Both the position numbers and the translations under genes were made by a program. Source: Gyrodactylus bullatarudis (lineage: Eukaryota; Platyhelminthes; Monogenea; Gyrodactylidea; Gyrodactylidae). From it: a stretch of DNA of 64,000 bases. Shown here piece after piece: positions 11,801 to 26,800 of this stretch. Every line of letters starts with the position of its first letter. Within the stretch, counting starts at the first letter, position 1. Location of the stretch: positions 15,127 through 79,126 of the forward strand of contig SSNU01000101.1 of assembly GCA_012064415.1 (NCBI GenBank). The letters run 5' to 3'. The notes under the pieces were generated by a model. The model saw only the letters and a list, made by a program, of their open reading frames with translations, did no database searches and was not told where the DNA came from.

Positions 11801-14800
11801 GGCATTTATCAATGTGTCGCCAAGACTTTTGGCCCTAATGGAGAAATTGATGAATGGGTCTCAGAGTCGGCAATAATTTCACATGAAAGTCAACGTCTCA
11901 TAAAAACTCGTAAGTTTTGCCAAGAAGAAAAATATTCCAGTTCATTTTCAACTAATCGAAATTCTCATTTAGCTGAAGAGTTAGCTGATTTGATTCCCAA
12001 AAATATGACTGAATCTTCCTTACCGATGCCATGTAAGTTGATAATAAATCCAAGAAAACAATTTACTCATTTTATTTTATTATTCTCTCTAATTTTAGCT
12101 ATAACTACACCCGAGTTAACTCCAGAAACTCTTGTTGTCAGTGACAATCTCTTTGCATTCATTAATTGGACAGCACCAGAGAATATTCTCGAATCAGCCC
12201 TTGATATGAAAAACCAAAAAATGACCATTGACAAAAAGTTGACCTCACAAAACGTGTACAATCGTGTCAAATTTGTCCTGGAAATGATCACCCAGCAAAA
12301 CTCAGGACCTTGGCCATCTGCTCTTAATGGACTTATGGGATCAAAACAAATGCTGTGGACTGATCCTAGGGTTATACAAGATTTTACCATTAAACAGGCA
12401 CCCAATAATTCCTACTTTTACGTCTACTTGAATAACAAGATTCTCAAGCCTGGTTCAAAGTATCGCTTCCGAGTAAAAACTCTCTCTGTAGAAACAGAAT
12501 TGGACATTTTACCCGTGTCGAATTGGTCGAATACCCTCTCATTTGGACATATAACCAGTGTAGCTCCACCCATAATTAATTCCATAAAGCCTCTGTCGGA
12601 GGGACGCATTTTCCTCGAGTGGACCTTCAATCCAGAAAGGAATATTACCAACGAAAGTTTCGAATCAAATCATAATGACACCTATTTCATGGAGACTGGC
12701 AGTCTCGGCTCTCCCTCCTCGTCCAATGAACAATTGAATGTTTTTGTACCAGACCTATTTCGTATACTTGCACGTCCTATTGTCAAACCAAAGTCAAAGG
12801 GAATTTTCTCTTTTGCCAGTAGTAATTCCGAACAAGTTGTCTATGGCAAGTACAAATCTTTTGATATCCGTGGATCTGATACTAGGGTGAGTCTTGATCC
12901 TTTCATCTTATCAAGTTAATCATTTGGTTTTAATCGCTTTGTTTAAAAAAATCTATATTAGATCATAGAAAAAAAATCAGATTTTACTATTTCATGCCCA
13001 AGTATTCGAATTAGAATTTTTACAAAGTGGTCGTATAAGGTTAGAATTTTACTGTTATCATTAAGAAAAAAGTTTTGAATAAATATATTTTGGATATTTT
13101 CATTACTATTTGTACGCAATTGTCATTCTAAATGTCTTTTTGTTATACGTTTATATTTGAGGTCTTATTTTGAAGCAGATTTTCAGGTAATATTTTTAGT
13201 TGCTCTGACTTATTACTTGTGTCATCCTTCCTTCCACTTTTTCTAGCAAGCCACAATCAGTGGTCTAAATCAATCGGAAAACTACCAAGTTCTCATCTAT
13301 GCTCTAAGCGGGGACGGTGATAATAAACAAATTACCCTTTTCTCCGATGCACAATACGCCAATCTTGACAATCGTGATATTATGAAATCCAACTCCATGT
13401 GGGACTTTTTAAGTAACAATAAGTTAATGTATATCATTCTTGCCTCGTTGGCTGGGTTCATGGTGATTGTCATGTGCATACTCGTCATTATTTGTTGTTG
13501 TCGTCAGAAGAAGTCAAGGAAACATCGCAACAAAACAAGTGAGTAATATATCTTTAATTTTTTTCACTTATTAATCGCTAAAAGTTGTTCTAATTTTTTT
13601 TGCCCATTTATTAATACATTTACGATTACGATTTTACATGATATAAAAAGTCTCTATGAACTATAAATGTTTATCGTGTTACCTTTATAATAACAAAAAA
13701 GTCAATCAATCTTTTACAATTACTACCCTCCCCAGGGTATGTTGTTTTACTCTTTAATTTCATTAAAAAACCACCAACTATTCATTTTTGAGTAAAGATT
13801 TCTCCCTCTCATCTCCAATGGGAATGACCTTTAAATTATCTATAATAATAATTAAAATAAATATTATTAGATAATCTATTCTTGAAATACATTATTCCAA
13901 GATTGTCTCTCTCTTTCTCCCCACTAGTTAGATGTATAATTATTCTCTTCCCTCTATAGATAGTATCAATAGCTATATTAACTATTATTTTTATGGTAAT
14001 AGAAAACCCTTTTATAATGCATAGAGTTGGCTAATCTGTAGGATAAATAAACCAAAATGTGAATTCTTGAAAAAGTTCAAATCTCTACCCCATAGAAAAA
14101 TTTATCACATTGTCCGTTAATCACTAGAAAATGATAAGGGTACACACACTTTTGAATAAATAATACCATATTTCACATTTAAGAGTCTAGAGAAATATCT
14201 GTATCAGATCCTCTTTAGACATAAAGCTTGTTGTTGACATGAAGATGAGAATTACTACTTCCGGATAGTTAGGGAAACATTAATTTTCTTGATCCCATTA
14301 TGAAATAAGCCAATGAATTGTTAAAAGAAAAAATTGATTTTAGAATTTTATCTCGAAAATGCCCAAATTTCCCACTTTTCCAACCTTTGAGCTCAACTTT
14401 TTTATCGAATTTAAAGATTTAAAGGAATTAAATGCTGATGTTCTAGGGGTCAAAAATAGTTGATGAATTCGAATTCGCCCAAATTTGTTATTATTGTGGG
14501 AAATCCTTTATTTTAATTACGAGTTTCTCTCAACCTCTAATCTGAACTCTTTGCCTAATTATGACCCAAAATGTCTGTATCGAAGTCGATAAAAATGTTG
14601 ACCTCAAAAGGTGCAATTTGACTTATTCTCGAAATTCGAAAAACGGACTTATTTTGGCCAGATTGATTTTTTTTCATTTCGAAAACTCATGCGGTCATTC
14701 AAAATAAGGATATGATGCCAAGCGTTTCGCAAATAAGGCCTTTATTTCGGGCATACTCATCAGTGTGATACATGCCATAAAAGTACAAGTTTACAAAAAT

Positions 14801-17800
14801 TGATATCTAACTTTCATTGGTTTTCAAAATTTTCATTTTTCATTGGTTTATTCCTGTTTCCAGGAATGATCAGTATTTTAACATTGAATTAATTATTCGT
14901 ACATTGATAATTATAGTGGTTTGGAAAAAAAGTGGTGCTTATGTTTTTTTGCTAATAAATATCGAGTATTTTGGTAAAAACAGTAAATTCTCATCTTTAT
15001 GTCAGCCAGCCTTATGATAGGCCAATTCTCTGACATATTTCCAAAAATTTAAAATAATAATTAATTTTACACAAATCTATTTCCATGCTCTACCACCTTT
15101 TCTAAAATGATGTGTCATTAAAATGAGTGTATACATAGATTTCTCTTGCTTGAATAAAGAACCAAGCAAATACTTGTTGTACCAGGACTCCGTGAACAAT
15201 TGATTAATTTAAGCGACTACCTTGTTTTCTTCTCTCTTCAGCAACAAGAAAAACAACAACTGCTATCAGTCCAATTTCATAAAAAAACATGGAAATAATA
15301 AAGTGAAAAGAACATGTAGAAATGAGGTTCTATCACTTTCTTCCATCATCATCATGCACACATGTCATTTTTACAATACAATAATGATTTCTCTATTAGC
15401 TCTTATGTTTGTCTGAACTACTGCAAGCTCAACTCCTAGGCTTAGTCTAATGAATCATCATATTAGGTTTTCATCAAAAATTTTATTGTCATAATCGGTA
15501 TACTTTTCTAATTTTGGTCATAAAAATCAATCTTCCTTTGATTTAATCGGGGCCAGCTGATCAAGATTCCAAAAATTCAAATTCACTTTCTTGTATCTGA
15601 TCCTTTACCTCGTAGTTGCTATATACTTTTATCGGAATGAAAACAAAATTTCACTCTATAATTTTCATTCAGAATTTATTCAAAGAGAATTTTACTTTCC
15701 AATAGGCTTCTGTTTTTTTTCTCTTAACGAACTAGTTCAAAAGCATAACTGTTACGAATGGTACATGGAATATTTTGCAGAAAAAGAAAGAATACAGTTG
15801 TAGGTTACTAACCTACATAAATAGTTGGGTAGTGTATTTTATTAATAACTCTGAATCCATTCACTTTATTCATAAAATCAAAGCATTTTTCATACTATCA
15901 AGTAGCTAATACGAATATGTGCCTGTTATTATTGAACACACACATTCTCCTACCTCTCCAAGTTTTGCTTATATTCTGGTATTATACACCATTCTAGGGG
16001 TGGTGATGGTGGTTACACTACTTCAAAACCAGTAGTAGTCATTATCGATTGAATCTAACCCCTGGAAAAGGCTATATTCATTCCACCATGTTGGAAACCA
16101 GAGTAGTAGGGAAAGAGCTAGAATAAGATATAAAACCTCTCGAGAAATACATGCATATCCTCAATATATTTACTGTATTTGCGTATTATCGATTTCAAAA
16201 TTGTATAACATGGTTTGCATATTTTCCCTGAATTCTATAGTTTTGTAAGCAACTTGAACATCATCATCATAAACACGAATGATTCATCCTCTTCTATAAA
16301 TCTCATCTTTCTTTGTTTCAAATCTTGCAATTATTTATATTCTTTCCAATTATCCCAATGGAGTTATCATAATTTATTCTTGGTCTCCATTTTAACCTTT
16401 AACCAGGGAATTTGAACAAGTGTAGGAATATCTTGTATAAAGTACAACCTTTGATTTTCAACTTTTTCTCCTTCTTGGAAATTTCCTCTGTCTGTAAGTA
16501 TAACACGAAAAAGGCGTTCAACTTTTATAGTCGTGGTTATAGCACCTCAGTAATACACTAATGGATTTTTGTAAATACTTTCTTGTCCCCTATATTTAAC
16601 CAGTCATTCTTCATTCTGTCAATTAACCTGTGTTTTTACCATTAAGATAAACTTGACTAAATAAGCGAGATAAAGTACAGTTACTTCTACCTCAAAATTA
16701 AAAAAAAATCTAAATTAGGATAATAAAATATTCATTTTTGAGAATTTAAATGAAATATTTTCATGCTCTTTCAACATGTACTTCTATAGGAAAAAATGAT
16801 TTTCTTCATAATGTATGTGATCAAGGCTGGGAAAAGTTGAATGATTTCACTTTATCTTGTCTAGATTCCTACCCATTCGGATACAAAGATGACAAGAATT
16901 TCTCTCAAAACAACATGGACCGAATGGATGCTCGACTCATGGGTTCAAATGGTCATACAAACGGAACAAATACCCTCATGAAAATGAACTCAATGGACAA
17001 GTATGCTCAACAACAACAGGCAGCTGAAGAGTACGCCATGACAATAGCACAAGCTCAGGCAATGCAGCAAAAACAACAACAGCAGCAACAAGCAGCTATG
17101 CTACTAGGCTCTAGTCTCCATTTAGCCCAGTCACCACAACAACAAAACAGTCATCACCTCAACTCCAACAACCTGCCACATCATCAGAGTCATCAGTCAT
17201 TGCATATGAATTCCATGATGATGAATAGCAATGGTAACCATAGAATATCTACTATTGGTCCGAATAATTATCATTCTGGCACATTGCCCATCAACTCCAT
17301 GGCTGCACAAAATAGGTGAGTATCCATCTATTCAAAACACAATGAATTTCCCTAGTAATAATTATCAATCAATTACCCCAAACAATACCAATACGTTATT
17401 CAATAGCAAAAGAGTAATTTAAAAAATAATTAGAGGGGAAAATATCTGAGCTTGTCGTCCAGGATAGCCTTTCTTTTTCTATTATTAAAATAGATAAATA
17501 AAAGAGAGAAATCTTAATCCTTGATGTTTGGGAATGTCTTTTTCCTCCCCCCCCCTAAAATGTATACACATCAATATATCCGTATAATATATATATGATA
17601 TATATTCGTGCACATTACAATAATTCTGGGATACTGTATAAACAAATTTCCATCTTTTCAAAATGTCATGGAAACTTGACTTGATCGATTTCTTCTTCGT
17701 GAATTCTCTTTGTTTTTTCTTCTCTCTTGTATGATGTCCAGAGCGTTATTTTTCTTTGATTTAAATCAACTAGAGTCAACCAATACTGCATTATTGAATT

Positions 17801-20800
17801 TTTAACATTATTACTATTATTCTACTTGATTTTTTTGTACTGTATTGAGTTTTATTCAGGCTGCTTCATTCAAAATAATAATTCAACTGTGTCTGTATGT
17901 GGTTGAACTTGTTCAGGTTCATCAAAGTTTTATACATTCACTTGAAAATTCAGTTTTTGTCATCAACATTTGGAATTTCATCAAACTAGTCTTGTGATCT
18001 TGAATTTAAGACTAGAGCCAACTATTTTACCCAATGCATACTTGATCTATCTATCTAAATATCCATCTATCTATCAAGACTATCTTCAGACTCTACCCTG
18101 GTTGACATATAAATACTATCTAAATGCGAAATTTTTGTGCATTTCAATTGGTTGAGTTGATTCTAAATTGCATCCAAGAAGCAGGAGGCGGGGTTCACTT
18201 CTCATTTCACTTTTTGCCTATTAAGAAATGCATCAATTTGTAGCTGACCAGTGGAACCTCTTCTCTTCAGTCAATGGGCGTTTTTCATTCTTTCTTTTTT
18301 CGCTACTTGCATGTTGGCTTTTAATTTGACTATCAACTATTGTTGACTTCTCTCGAGTTTCAATTATTGCCAACTCTGAACATGTTGCTGGGGTGGAACT
18401 CTGAATATTAGAAATTTGATTATCAGCTTCAGCCAGTTTCTCATTATTTTCACTTATATCAGCGAGTGAAAACGCGAGGTAGTGAGGTATTTAGTTTCAG
18501 AATGTTGTTAACTTTTGTCAGTTGTTTGCTGTTTATGTGAATATCGCGACCTTTGAAACCAAGTTTTGATGTTAAAATCTTCTGTCCACAAAGAAATTAA
18601 TACTTTGGGACATAAGGCCTCAATCAATGGAAATTATATCATTTCGTAAACTGCATTATCACTATACTGTAAAAAATGATAATTTGACAATACTGATCGT
18701 TTACTCAATCAAATTAACTATTGATACATTTCTAATTTTAGATATTTGATGCGCCAGAGTAGCATGAATAATGGAATAATCGATCAAAATGGAGTCCCGC
18801 CACCCCTTCCTCCACCAAGTCAACAAATGATGGTGAGTATGAATATTTGAAGTGAACAGATTGTAAATTCATTTCCGCTATCCCATCTCTTAATCTCTTC
18901 AAGAAATATTGGAACTCTTCTTCCTAGTCCAAATTCTTTTCTTTCCAATTTTTTCCCCACCTGATATGTTATATGTATATATTTTTAGCCTCTCTCTACA
19001 CTAGAAAAGATAACTTTCTCTCTTTATATATAAATACATCTTTTCCCTTTGATTCAGTATCTATCAATGCTTACAGCTCCTGGTCTCTACTTTTTCATTA
19101 CTATATTTATCTGAATAAATCTATAATGTGTGTGTACGTAGAATTCCCTATGAAAGGATGAGTCACTCAAAAATCTACTTTTTTTATTTCCACTATCGGC
19201 ACTATTCACTTCTCACACATGAGACATTTATATCTATCTATATGTGTATTTAGTAAGGCAATACCTGTATTATTTTTGGGTAAAATGGGCGATGTGTTTA
19301 CTTTGTCCCTCATCTCATCATCTTTTCTTCACTTTTTCTTCCACAACCAATTAGATTCTTATGAATACATTTCATAAAAAGTACAATTCCTTACCCCTTT
19401 AATTTTATAGGGAATTTATAGGGTTTAAAATAATAACTTTTTACTTATAACTAGAGCAGTTTATTTGCGATTTTTGATGTCTATTTACACGAGCCTTCTA
19501 TGATTTGATTGGCTGATATGTGATGAATATTTAAAATATACATTGTACAATCATTCCTGAACTATTTAATTATTTGATAGGCTCTAATCATATACGAAAA
19601 GATGTAGAAAGAAATTTTGAGATTTTTAAAACTATCCCTACTTTTCTGTATACTAGAAATACACTTCAGTTGTACCACTATTTTTGGTTTATGACAAATC
19701 GCACACCCAAGAAACCGAAACGACTTGATAGAATTCGTCGATGATTTTATATTGAAGAGGATTAAGTTCTCTTAAAATTGAAACAAAAAGTTGTGAAATC
19801 GTTTTCTACTTTCAAGTATGATGGGAAAATATTTTGATAGAAAATTTGGGTTGTGCGACTTCTCATAAACCAAAGCTGAGGCAAAATTGTATATGAATCC
19901 TTCTTCTTTCTCTTATATAAAATTTATATGAATTTTGCTGGCTATTCAATTTGGAATCGTGTACTCTCTCTTTCATGTAACCAATGGTTTTTGCATTTAT
20001 ACACATAATGTAATACATTATTCTTCACACTCTATATATCAAAGAGAGATCACTGGGATAATGAATGTTTCATATGTACATGTTATTAATATAATCATTA
20101 TCATACTACATCATGTTACATTAATATGGACATGTTCTTATTCTCTAAATGTGTAAATGTTGATTGAATTTTTATGAATTTTTTTCTATTTATTCAAAAA
20201 GGTCATCTATGATATAAAAGTGCATAAAAATTGTATTTTATAAACAACTTTTATAGACTTAAATTCATAAATTCAGTAGCTTTGTTATTCTTAATCTAAC
20301 CATGTTCTATTCAAAAACTACTACACACATGATATATGAATTATCCTACCTGCAGTAAAAAGGAGGAAGCTATTTCTTTTTTCTTTCATACAAATTCTTT
20401 GAATTTCATCCATAAAATCCTATATAATCGACAGTATTTCCCCTATCATTTTGAATTTGTAGCTGAATTGATTGAACGACTCAAGAAGACGTGCTTCTCC
20501 CAAATCGTTCATGAGTGTATTATAATTAGCGTAAAATATCCAATTGAAAAAACAGTGAAATTAAATAAGAATCCTAAGGTTGACATTGTTAGCTTGTTAC
20601 CTGACCATATTGTCTTCTGGCTTGTATTGATCCATCTGTAGAAAAAGAAACGGAAGAGAAAGGCTTAGTATTTATTAAAAAATAAGGATCATAAAAATCA
20701 TAGGAATTTTTATAATAAAATCAGAATTAATAGAGTAATAACTAAGTAAAGTTAACTAAAATTAAGTTTAAGATAAGAATAAAAAACTTAGGATACCTTG

Positions 20801-23800
20801 TGTGTCCAATCAAAACATTAAACCCATCAGATTTAATCTCAAATTTAATCAATCAATTCTAACCAACGAAGAAAACATACTCAGGTAGCAAGCGAACAAC
20901 GTTATTATTAGTGAAATTTAAGTTTAAGCTTAGAAGACGCGAATTCTGAACATATGAATCAGATATATTCAAACCCTGCTTGATTTCTTTCCATTTTACT
21001 AGAATCCTTCATAATACACCGAAATATCAAAATAGTTTCAAAATATGGAAAAGTTGATAGTTTGTTCAAAAACTAGTGATTTAGGAACTTCTCGTAGTGA
21101 AATTCATTGAAAAATTTTTGGCGCAAATTCAAATATAAATATATAAATAGATGTTTTTCAATTTAATTTAGCATATCAAAACAAAATTTTTAAAATCATA
21201 TATAGTTCAAAAGAAGATTTTTCTCGCTGTTTGGTTCTCTTCAAAAATGAGATTTTGATATAGGTACGTTAAAAAGATTGCCTTTTCCTCATGTGTTTCG
21301 TATGTAATCTAGCCCCCGAATAGTCTTGTTCATTCTTCAAGGGACCAAAGTTGAAAAACTTTTCTCTTTTAGAAGCCTTGTACTTGTACATACAATAATC
21401 ATTCTACATTACATGATCATCATCCAAATGTCCTCTAATTCATGTATTAGACAAATTTTCTTTCTGCTCTCTTGATCCGATTTTCATTTTCTTTTAAACT
21501 TTTAAGCAAATAGACGAATAGCAAAGTAATTATTTAGACAAATCGCTCTGTACTTTCTTAGTAGTTTATTAGTAATTAAACTTTTTCTATACTTGAATAT
21601 TGCAAAAATTCGGTGTTCCACATGATCTCTTATAGAACCTTCCAATATATGTCTTTCTGGCAAATTCATATCTAAAAATTTATATTTCTACTCGAAAAAT
21701 AATGATTTATAGTCTGCTAGTCTCTCAAGATGTTTTTTTCGATTTTCGAGATCAAAGATACATGAATAATTCCGGTTAATCTTTCTCATTAATACGCAGC
21801 AATTTCTTACCTTCACTTTTCTACATCTTACAAGACATCCCTGTAATATAACTCTGCAGACATAATATACTTTCACTTTGTATTCTTTTTTAAAAAACCA
21901 TGTGTACACCATCATACACAAAATATATTTATTCTGTGTTGTGATTTTTCGTCCAAAATTTATCATACATATTGAAATTTGTTTTTTTTTTTGATCTGCA
22001 ACGTCTGTCTTTTTTCCAAAAAAATTTCTCAGTTAATTTTTCTATTCAAATTACACGTATCACATGGTTGATAGACTTTTTTTGGGCAACAAAATCATTA
22101 AGGTATTAATTTTGGAATATTTTCTGAAATGAATACCAAATTAACGTAGGAATGGTTAATGATGAAGTCGAAATAATCAGTTACATAAATGAATTATTCA
22201 TCGATTTAGCATTGTTCTCCTTGAGTAGTGATTAGATTTTGATCATACGAAATACACGATATCTGCATCATTACGACTAGGGATCTGCTATTCGAAACCA
22301 AAAACACTGACAAATGATATGATATGTCACATACATTAATTAAATGAACAAAACTAATCATGATATTTTTTTCAATACATCTTCGAATGATAATTACTTA
22401 ATACGAAATGCTCGAGTTATTATTAACTTGTTGCTCAAGTCTTTTATTATCTCTAATTATAATTGGATGCATCTTCTATTAGAGATAAGATTGAGCCTGA
22501 ACCTAATTTATAATCTGGTAAAGAAAAAATCCAAACATGTATGGCAGGCATAGACGCGTTTCGTCTTTATCAAGACTCCTCAGTATACCGGAGATTGGAA
22601 TCGAGCCAGGGTCCTTCTTGATGAACATTAGATAGAAAACCAATAAGATTAAAGCATGATTCATGATATAATAAGTTACTAAATAACTTTCTATTTGTGT
22701 GCATGACATATATCACAAAAGTGTTTCTACCTTTTCAATTGGCTACTTGCATATCTCGTTAAAGAGACAAGTTCAAAGAATGTATTCAGCTTTTGAGGAA
22801 AATTGAAATTATGTACACGACACGAGATTCTTTTAGTTTAAATATGAAGATTATCAAGAAAAAATTTCCAGTTTTGTACTTTTCATGATTTTATTCTCTC
22901 TTTGAAGATACTCGTTATTATGATAATATGAAATTATTATCAAAATTATGTAAATACGTATCCTAATTTTTATCGCCCTCTCTTTTTTCTAGTATATGCC
23001 AATGGGAAGTAGCACTCTTAATCGTGGAATGCAAATGAATCACATGACTTCCAATGGTAATCTGAATACTAGTCATTATGGAACAACAAATGCTCATCGC
23101 AACAAGGGCGAATATGGAGATTTGAATGCACTCAATTCATCTCAGATGAACAATTCTCAATTTGAAGGTAATTCTCTATATAATAATCCATACAATGGAC
23201 ATTTTGCCTAGAAAAAGAAAATTTTCACTAAAAAGTAAAATATTAAATAATTCACCTTTCTTTCCGAGTAGAGTTCGTAATATATTATCTCTCTCAACTT
23301 ACACTACTAAGAATAATAAATCAATAAGAAAAATCTATTCTTGTATCAATTTTTTATTGCTTCTCTTCTCATCTAAGGACATTGATTTCCCCTGTCAAAA
23401 CGAAATCGATTACATCCACCAATGAATCTCCTCTTTTTCCAATTAAATCATCATGCATTCCTGTATGGATCTTAGGATAGTTTAGATCCACACACACACT
23501 ACATTGTAGTACAATAAAAATGTAATGGAAAATCGTAAAATTGATAAAGTTAATCCAGTTGTTTATTAAATCCATTTTCTTGTACGAGAGATGATCCCTA
23601 TCACTAAACATATTCAGTTCAGGTCATTCGATAGAGCTTACTTAGAAAGAAGTAAACTTGAAATTCTTGTTCATTCATTTTCTCGAGACTAGAAAACAAC
23701 AGAATTTCAAGAATTAACACGTTTCTCTATGTTTTATCAGGATGTTAAGAAATTTCAATGATTCTCTTGGTTAGTGTCTGATTTCTTCTTCTTTCTTCAG

Positions 23801-26800
23801 ATTAATTTAATTGAAGAATTACTACGACTTTTCTGATTTTTGGGTGTTAAAAATAGATGTTCGTCAGATCAAAGGTTTTCTATGCTTTGAATACTTCATG
23901 GTCTACTGCATCCAAACGTACTGAAATAGGCACACAATTGAGAAGATTCGAAGAAAAAATTTTAAATTTTCAGCATCAAATAGCTCAAAAATCACGAGAT
24001 CTAAGGAAATCTTTCCTTCTACTCTTCTGTTCAGAATTTTATCATGAACATGATGAGGTCAATTTTATTTTTTTTCTTCATAGAAAACCAAAGCCTGGCA
24101 AGTCAGATTTTCAGTTTTTACCGAATAACTCGTAAACTGGCCAATATCATTGAGGATTAAAATCCGATTTTTAAGACTGTGTTATTAACACGTTTCTCTC
24201 TGTCTTATCAGAGAATTTGATCCGGAAGTTAATCTCCCCATGATTCTCTTGGCTAATGTCTGATATCTTCTTTTTTCTGTGTACGTGTGTATAGATGAAA
24301 TCTCTCTTCTTACATTTCTGAGCGTAAGCATATCTCACTTGACGTGAAATTATGCGTATCGTTGATAAAATTTACAATGATTTCTTTCTTATTCTTCCCT
24401 ACATCAGATTTTCCAGAAACTTTGATTTACTTTGGGATTTATTGTAGGCTTCATCCCCAAGTACATCCCTAGGAGTCTGGTTCTTTACGAATTCATCAAT
24501 TCAATAACTCGCTAATCATAATAACAGAAACTAAAATTGTTTTCATGAAAACTTGCTACTTTTAGGAAAGAATTTACATTTTCCCATAATAAATATATAT
24601 CTCATTTCTTATCAATCTTTTTGTTCTAAATCTCTACTACTTGAATAAGTTTAAATGGTAATACTGTTGAACTTTATCAAGAATATTTTCGTTTGGTTCT
24701 AAACTCATCAGGAAGGTTCTAAACCTATTTATACACTGATTTAAAAAAAATGCTTTTTTTCGCATAAAAATTTTCAGGATGAATTTAATTTCAGCTATAT
24801 TTCTCATGATAGAGGCTGAAATATTTTTCTTGTGACTCAATTATTAAAAGCTTCTAAATTTTCAATGACTAATTGAAAGTAATATATTTTGGAGATTTTT
24901 TACTAAAATTGCAATTTTGTCACTACCACTTGAATAAAATATTCATTCTGAACTACATTTTTTACCCAGGGAAAGTTGATATTGAACATATTAATTATAA
25001 AATTCAAACATCTATGCTTACACTTCATATATTACAGCCAGAATATGAAGCAATAATCAAATTATGATGATTGGAATTTTTATTAATTTTTTTAACATTC
25101 TAGGCATGATACAGCAACAAAATCAAATGAGCATGATGCAACAAAACCAGCAAAACTATTTTCATGGTTCGCAACAACACCTAGCCGGTCAAATGGCCAC
25201 ATATGGACCAGGATCCTTAGCCATGGGCTCTGTTATCGGTGGTAGTTCTGGTCAGAATGCTCAGAGTATGTCGATGCATCGTCCATTCATGAATGGTAAT
25301 ACAAATGATGGTGACAGCATCTATAGCTACTTTACCCAACAACAACAGCAGCAGCAGCAACAATTTCATCAAGGTCTCCACTCCCACCTTCATCATCAAA
25401 ACATGAATGACGGAAGTGGTATGATGATGGGCATGGGTACACCTGGTTCTATGCATCCACATTTGAATCCACTCCCAGAAGAGGCTAATGGTTACAATGA
25501 AAATGGCCAAGCCCAATATAGTGACAATAACACTCTAAATAACTCTATCACTGGTAGTCCAGCTCAACCCAACGGCCATAAACATCATCGTAGACGTAAG
25601 AGGAAGACCCAACAACAACAGCAACAACAAATGCCTGGTCAACACCAACAGTCTCAACTCAACACAATGAATCTCATCCATAACAACAGCAACAACAGCA
25701 ATGAGGACACCAATGACAATTCTGGCGGTCACATCGATCAATCCTTCAATCAATATAGCCTAGACAATTCTAATGGCCATCACCACAACAATGACCAGGC
25801 CAATTATCAAGGTGAGTCTAGACCAAGAGAATCTCCTTGTCTGAACTAGTTACCGCAATCTCTCTCTTTCTTCAATAAAAAAACATTGCTAATTAACCTT
25901 TTTTTGCAACAAAACCCAATACACCATCAGGTTATATTTTGTTAGAATTGCCTAAAATTACAAATTAATACGACCTTATTGTGCTAATAATTTGCATATT
26001 TTACTTATTTCGAATTTAAACAGAGTTATTTCTCAAACGTAGGAATTTCCTCTCAAAAACTAATTTGGTTCAAGAATTAAAATTTTTTGGAACGATAACA
26101 TTGCCAAACTTCATCAAAAATATTTTCGTTTGGATCTAAACTCTAAACTAGAGAAAACAAGGGTATATTGTAGTGATAAACTTTATATTAACCGGATCAC
26201 TTCAGACTGTAAATATTTTTAGGCCTTATATTGGTCCAACTGTTAATTTTTTAGCACATGGTTAAACAAAATTATTCATTTTTCTGCGACTTGTTATTTT
26301 GAAAAAAACTATCTGTTTATGTGAAATATTTTTTCTTAGTTCGGTTGTAGGAAGAAAAATAAAATGAGGGGATATTGAGACCTGTTCATTTTTAAAGACT
26401 TTTTTCAGATTACGTAAAAGACTTAAAATATTGAGGCTTAGAATTAGAGCTTGGTTTAGAAATAACCCGAATTTACATTCTAGGATTAAACCAAAATTTA
26501 GGAATTGATACTCAAAATTATGCTTGGTTCTGTTATTCTTCTTACATAAGAATACGTATTTTCTATAAATTTTCGTGGCCCTTCTAATAATAATTAATTC
26601 TTCAGCTGATCCAACTGCTACAACATTTAACAACATGATGAACTCCTCTCGTATGACAAGTCATCAGAATTATCCCCCGCCACCACCAATCATCTCACAG
26701 AGTCAACAGCCACTACCACCACCGCAGAATTGTCAAAGCCCTCTGCCTCCGCCTAATCAGCCACCTCCACCTCCGCCAGCCTTTTCTCAGCGTACACCTC

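Noticed and set aside
20336..20641. 101-codon plus ORF
   Set aside because: Intronic, with no domain likeness; open frames of this size are expected by chance in this much sequence.
25217..25753. Minus-strand ORFs with Leu runs (25217-25516 and 25535-25753)
   Set aside because: They are antisense shadows of the CAA/CAG poly-Gln exon of the Ig/FN3 gene.
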